45,557 bases of DNA, taken from contig NZ_CALDMP010000056.1 in assembly GCF_937915125.1 (NCBI RefSeq), positions 1-45,557 of the forward strand, written 5' to 3'. Below are positions 42,745 through 45,557 of this stretch, one piece after another; position 1 is the stretch's first letter, and every line of letters starts with the position of its first letter. The DNA is from an uncultured Ruminococcus sp. Its GTDB lineage: Bacteria > Bacillota > Clostridia > Oscillospirales > Ruminococcaceae. The notes beneath the pieces are model-generated. The model saw nothing but the letters and a program-made list of their open reading frames with translations. It did no database searches and was not told where the DNA came from. Position numbers and translations under genes: made by a program.

Positions 42745-43514
42745 ACAAGCTGCAATACATCATGGACATCAAAATTGAGGAGCTGACCTCCCGGGATATT
42801 CAGGTGGCCATCAATATCGATGCTCAGCGGCTCAGTCACAAGTCCATCAAGTGTGCCTTTGGGTTCCTCCGGGCAGTTCTGAATGCAAACGATGTGACCA
42901 TCAAAATGGGCAGCATTCGCCTGCCGAAAAAGGAGATCAGGGAGCGTAAGCTTCCCTCCGCAGACGTGATCTATTCCATTGTGAAGGGGACAAGCAGTGA
43001 ACTCCCGGTGCTGCTTGCCATGTGGCTCTCTCTGCGTATCGGGGAAGTAGCGGGATTGCAGTTCCGTGACGTAGACCCGGTACAGATGCGGCTCTATGTG
43101 CGCCGTGAGATCGTCAAAATAGACAGCGGCTGGGCAGAGATCGACCACTGCAAAACTGCCAAGAGTATGCGGTATGTCAACCTGCCGGCGTACATTTATC
43201 AGCTGATGCAGGAAGTTCCGCACAAGAAGGAAACGGATCGCATCATCCCATTCACCCCCAACACCATCCGCAAGCGGTTCAAAAAGCTGGTACGGGAGAA
43301 CGGGCTGGAGGACATCCGGTTTCACGACCTGCGGCATATCTTCGCCAGCACCACGGCAATGCTGCACATTTCAGAGAAGTACGCCATGGAAATGGGCGGC
43401 TGGAGCACGCCGGATGTGTACAAGAACGTGTATCAGGAGACTTTCGACAGCGAGCGCACGAAAGCGTACAGGGTGATCGATGACTATTTCAATGGTATTA
43501 TTCAGAATCACTGA
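42745..43514 (+). pseudogene. N-terminally truncated tyrosine recombinase (phage-type integrase)
   Basis: The open frame enters from the mobile repeat and reads NKLQYIMDIKIEELTSRDIQ, the middle of the core-binding SAM-like domain. The catalytic domain is complete: Arg in WLSLRIGEVAGLQ, Lys in HCKTAKSMRY, HDLRHIFAS (H-x-x-R), GGWSTPDVYKNVYQ with the nucleophile Tyr. A full integrase of this type is ~380 residues; about 120 N-terminal residues (arm-binding and part of the core-binding domain) are missing and not found upstream. An ATG at 42762 could start a 250-residue remnant, but without a convincing ribosome site. Probably inactive; may be the relict integrase of the AT-rich block to the left. 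Confidence 0.8.
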
Positions 43515-43536
43515 GCATATATTCCCAGGCAGAGAG

Positions 43537-43567
43537 AAAAGCCCGCACATGCAGGCTTTTCTTTTTT
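43537..43567 (+). terminator. Terminator after the integrase remnant
   Basis: AAAAGCC..GC / GC..GGCTTTT with a short loop, followed by CTTTTTT. Confidence 0.8.
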
Positions 43568-43695
43568 ATTGGTGGTCTTTCATCTGCAAACGGCACATTG
43601 CTTACATCTATATATTTCCATATCAATTCTTTTCAAACTTTCTCCTTGGAACAACCACAAGTTTGATCACAAAAGAAAAAACCAGGAAAAATCCC

Positions 43696-43724
43696 TTGCA
43701 ATATCTTCTCCTTCGTGATATAAT
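43696..43724 (+). promoter_or_regulatory. Promoter of the SulP transporter gene
   Basis: TTGCAA (43696-43701), 17 bases, TATAAT (43719-43724). The leader is about 50 nt. Confidence 0.75.
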
Positions 43725-43782
43725 ATTCAAGTTGTCGTCTCATACAATAATTGACAAAAACTTGAAAAAGAAGGACGTATGT

Positions 43783-45453
43783 ATGGAAAAACAAATCAGT
43801 AAAGAAAAACTGAAGCCAAAACTTTTTTCGGTCATGAAACATTACTCGAAAGAACAGTTTCTGAAAGATGTTATTTCTGGTGTAATTGTTGCGATCATTG
43901 CGCTGCCCCTATCCATTGCACTGGCATTGGCATCCGGCGTTCGCCCGGAACAGGGCCTGTATACTGCAATCATTGCCGGATTTGTTGTAGCATTTCTGGG
44001 TGGAAGTCGTGTACAGATTGCCGGTCCCACTGCTGCGTTTGCCACAATCGTTGCCGGGATCGTGGCAACTGAAGGAATGGACGGTCTGATTATCGCCACT
44101 GTCATGGCAGGTATTCTTCTGATACTCATGGGGCTATTCCGATTCGGCACATTGATCAAGTACATCCCGAACACCATTACCACTGGATTTACATTTGGCA
44201 TCGCCATCACCATTGTCATTGGGCAATTAAAGGATTTTATGGGCTTGACCTTTGCCAAATCACCGGTAGAATCTATTGATAAAATGAAAGAAGTGATCCA
44301 TAGCATCTCCACCTTCAACGTACAGGCTTTTGCTGTGGGAATGCTTGCTTTGGCAATTTTAATTTTCTGGCCGAAAAAGCTGAACAAAATCCCTGCTTCT
44401 TTTGTTTCTGTTATTGTATGTGCACTGGTGGTTCAGCTGGTCCATCTGAAAGTAAATACCGTTGGCGATTTATACACCATTTCATCGGCACTTCCCACAC
44501 CCAGTATTCCACAGGTGAGTCTGGCACGGATTCAAGCACTGCTTCCCAATGCATTTACCATTGCGGTTCTGGCTGCAATTGAATCTCTGCTTTCCTGCGT
44601 GGTATCCGATGGCATGATCGGTTCTAAACATCGCTCCAACATGGAGATCATTGCACAAGGGGCAGGAAATATTGCTTCTGCTCTGTTTGGCGGAATTCCT
44701 GCAACTGGTGCCATTGCACGGACAGCCGCCAATATCAAAAATGGCGGCAGAACGCCCATTGCCGGCATGGTTCACTCCATTGTGATATTGTTGATTCTGG
44801 TTTTGCTCATGCCCTATGCTTCCATGATTCCTATGCCGACAATTGCAGCCATTCTGTTTGTCGTTGCCTATAATATGAGCGGATGGCGAACCATTGTGGA
44901 TACCATCCGGACAGCGCCGAAAAGTGACGTTCTGATTTTGCTGGTAACGTTGATTTTAACGGTTGTCTTTGATCTGGTCGTTGCGATTGGTGTGGGACTT
45001 GTGCTGGCCTCCCTGCTGTTTATGAAGCAGATGGCAGATGTATCCGGTGTTCAGGATTGGGTCTATGTAGACGACGAAGATGATGATCCGGATCATATCG
45101 AACTGAAAAAAGTGCCGCAAAATACAAAGGTCTATGAGATCAACGGACCTATGTTTTTTGCAGCATCCGATAAATTTATGTATGTGATTTCTGACACGAA
45201 TATTGATGTACTCTGTATTCGCATGAGAAATGTTCCTGCCATGGATGCCACAGGTGTCGAAACACTGAGAGAAATTGTCAATCGCTGTGAAAAGCACAAT
45301 ATTGCAGTGGTATTCTCCCACGTCAATGAGCAGCCCATGGCGGTTATGGAGAAAGCAGGGTTTGTAGAACGCATTGGCAAAGAAAATTTCTGTGACCATA
45401 TTGATGCGGCTTTACAGCGCGCAGAATTTCTGGAACAGAAACGTTTGTCATAA
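43783..45453 (+). CDS. SulP family anion transporter with STAS domain
   Basis: A 556-residue inner-membrane protein of the SLC26/SulP family, which moves sulfate, bicarbonate or other anions with Na+ or H+. Residues ~25-430 hold about ten to twelve hydrophobic segments, beginning with DVISGVIVAIIALPLSIALA and the conserved GLYTAIIAGFVVAFLGGSRVQIAGPTAAF; GSKHRSNMEIIAQGAGNIAS is the usual QG(x)GN motif. A cytoplasmic STAS domain (~445-545, NTKVYEINGPMFFAASDKF ... VPAMDATGVETL) closes the protein. The substrate cannot be told from sequence; bicarbonate or sulfate are most common. The ATG at 43783 has AAGGA eight bases upstream; the longer frame from 43480 runs through a terminator and promoter and is rejected. 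Confidence 0.93.
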   Translation: MEKQISKEKLKPKLFSVMKHYSKEQFLKDVISGVIVAIIALPLSIALALASGVRPEQGLYTAIIAGFVVAFLGGSRVQIAGPTAAFATIVAGIVATEGMDGLIIATVMAGILLILMGLFRFGTLIKYIPNTITTGFTFGIAITIVIGQLKDFMGLTFAKSPVESIDKMKEVIHSISTFNVQAFAVGMLALAILIFWPKKLNKIPASFVSVIVCALVVQLVHLKVNTVGDLYTISSALPTPSIPQVSLARIQALLPNAFTIAVLAAIESLLSCVVSDGMIGSKHRSNMEIIAQGAGNIASALFGGIPATGAIARTAANIKNGGRTPIAGMVHSIVILLILVLLMPYASMIPMPTIAAILFVVAYNMSGWRTIVDTIRTAPKSDVLILLVTLILTVVFDLVVAIGVGLVLASLLFMKQMADVSGVQDWVYVDDEDDDPDHIELKKVPQNTKVYEINGPMFFAASDKFMYVISDTNIDVLCIRMRNVPAMDATGVETLREIVNRCEKHNIAVVFSHVNEQPMAVMEKAGFVERIGKENFCDHIDAALQRAEFLEQKRLS

Positions 45454-45506
45454 CAGTGCATCCAGAGCACCATGAATTGCATTGTAACCGTCAAATACAC
45501 CGCGTC

Positions 45507-45547
45507 TTGAAAAAGAATGGAGCTGGACTATAATGGTCCAACTCCAT
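45507..45547. promoter_or_regulatory. Promoter covered by a long dyad (operator) at the window end
   Basis: TTGAAA (45507-45512), 16 bases, TATAAT (45529-45534). The dyad ATGGAGCTGGAC-N7-GTCCAACTCCAT (45517-45547) is centred on the -10, with one mismatch per 12-base arm. It presumably controls a plus-strand gene beyond the window. A dyad placed within the promoter is typical of MerR-type and simple repressor control. Confidence 0.6.
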
Positions 45548-45557
45548 AATCCGTATA

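Noticed and set aside
43480..43782. N-terminal extension of the SulP gene to 43480
   Set aside because: It would overlap the integrase end, the terminator at 43537-43567 and the promoter at 43696-43724; ATG 43783 has its own ribosome site.

Overview
The window looks like chromosome from a cellulolytic gut or rumen Ruminococcus-type bacterium (Clostridia, Oscillospirales). The main reasons are two dockerin-bearing secreted glycoside hydrolases and a third dockerin protein, which is a cellulosome signature, together with TTGACA/TATAAT promoters and strong GGAGG ribosome sites. No species can be assigned from the sequence alone.

Layout. 0.1-3.5 kb holds housekeeping genes: proS, a small 2Fe-2S-type protein and, convergent, guaB. 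4.1-7.3 kb holds a secreted dockerin protein with two beta-helical carbohydrate-binding (Cthe_2159-like) regions, behind a promoter with a CiaR/OmpR-like direct repeat. 7.4-10.7 kb (minus strand) holds an aldose-1-epimerase-like gene, birA and tatD. 11.1-17.0 kb holds alr and a two-gene 2-hydroxyacyl-CoA-dehydratase-activase-like unit. 17.5-24.8 kb is a beta-glucan/cellulose locus: an AraC regulator, a secreted triple-GH16 lichenase, a GH5 without signal peptide, and a convergent GH9 cellulase with CBM4 and dockerin. The GH16 and GH9 genes, about 6.5 kb apart on opposite strands, carry the same 40-bp box exactly 58 bp upstream of TATAAT. This probably marks the regulon of the neighbouring AraC protein.

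25.1-39.1 kb is visibly more AT-rich. It starts beside the 3' end of a tRNA-like sequence and encodes four co-directional genes: three small membrane-anchored extracellular proteins (two with an AWF motif after the membrane segment, reminiscent of TasA/SipW-type substrates) and a 3540-residue secreted beta-helix protein with many GG-x-x-G (GLUG-like) repeats. This is the best candidate for an undescribed surface system. 39.3-43.5 kb is a mobile scrapyard: remnants of an IS66 element lie on either side of a diguanylate cyclase and an unusual HTH-XRE/UDP-sugar dehydrogenase fusion whose promoter is bracketed by two copies of a 19-bp operator. An N-terminally truncated integrase follows. The window ends with a SulP transporter and a promoter covered by a long dyad, whose gene lies outside.

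Scattered through the intergenic spaces are non-coding mobile repeats. One family has GGCAAYACCGCACAAAG ends and 4-bp target duplications; it occurs as ~172-bp elements and as ~46-bp hairpin derivatives. Three further 160-165-bp elements, in two families of ends, share its folded core. Several palindromic repeats of other kinds are also present.
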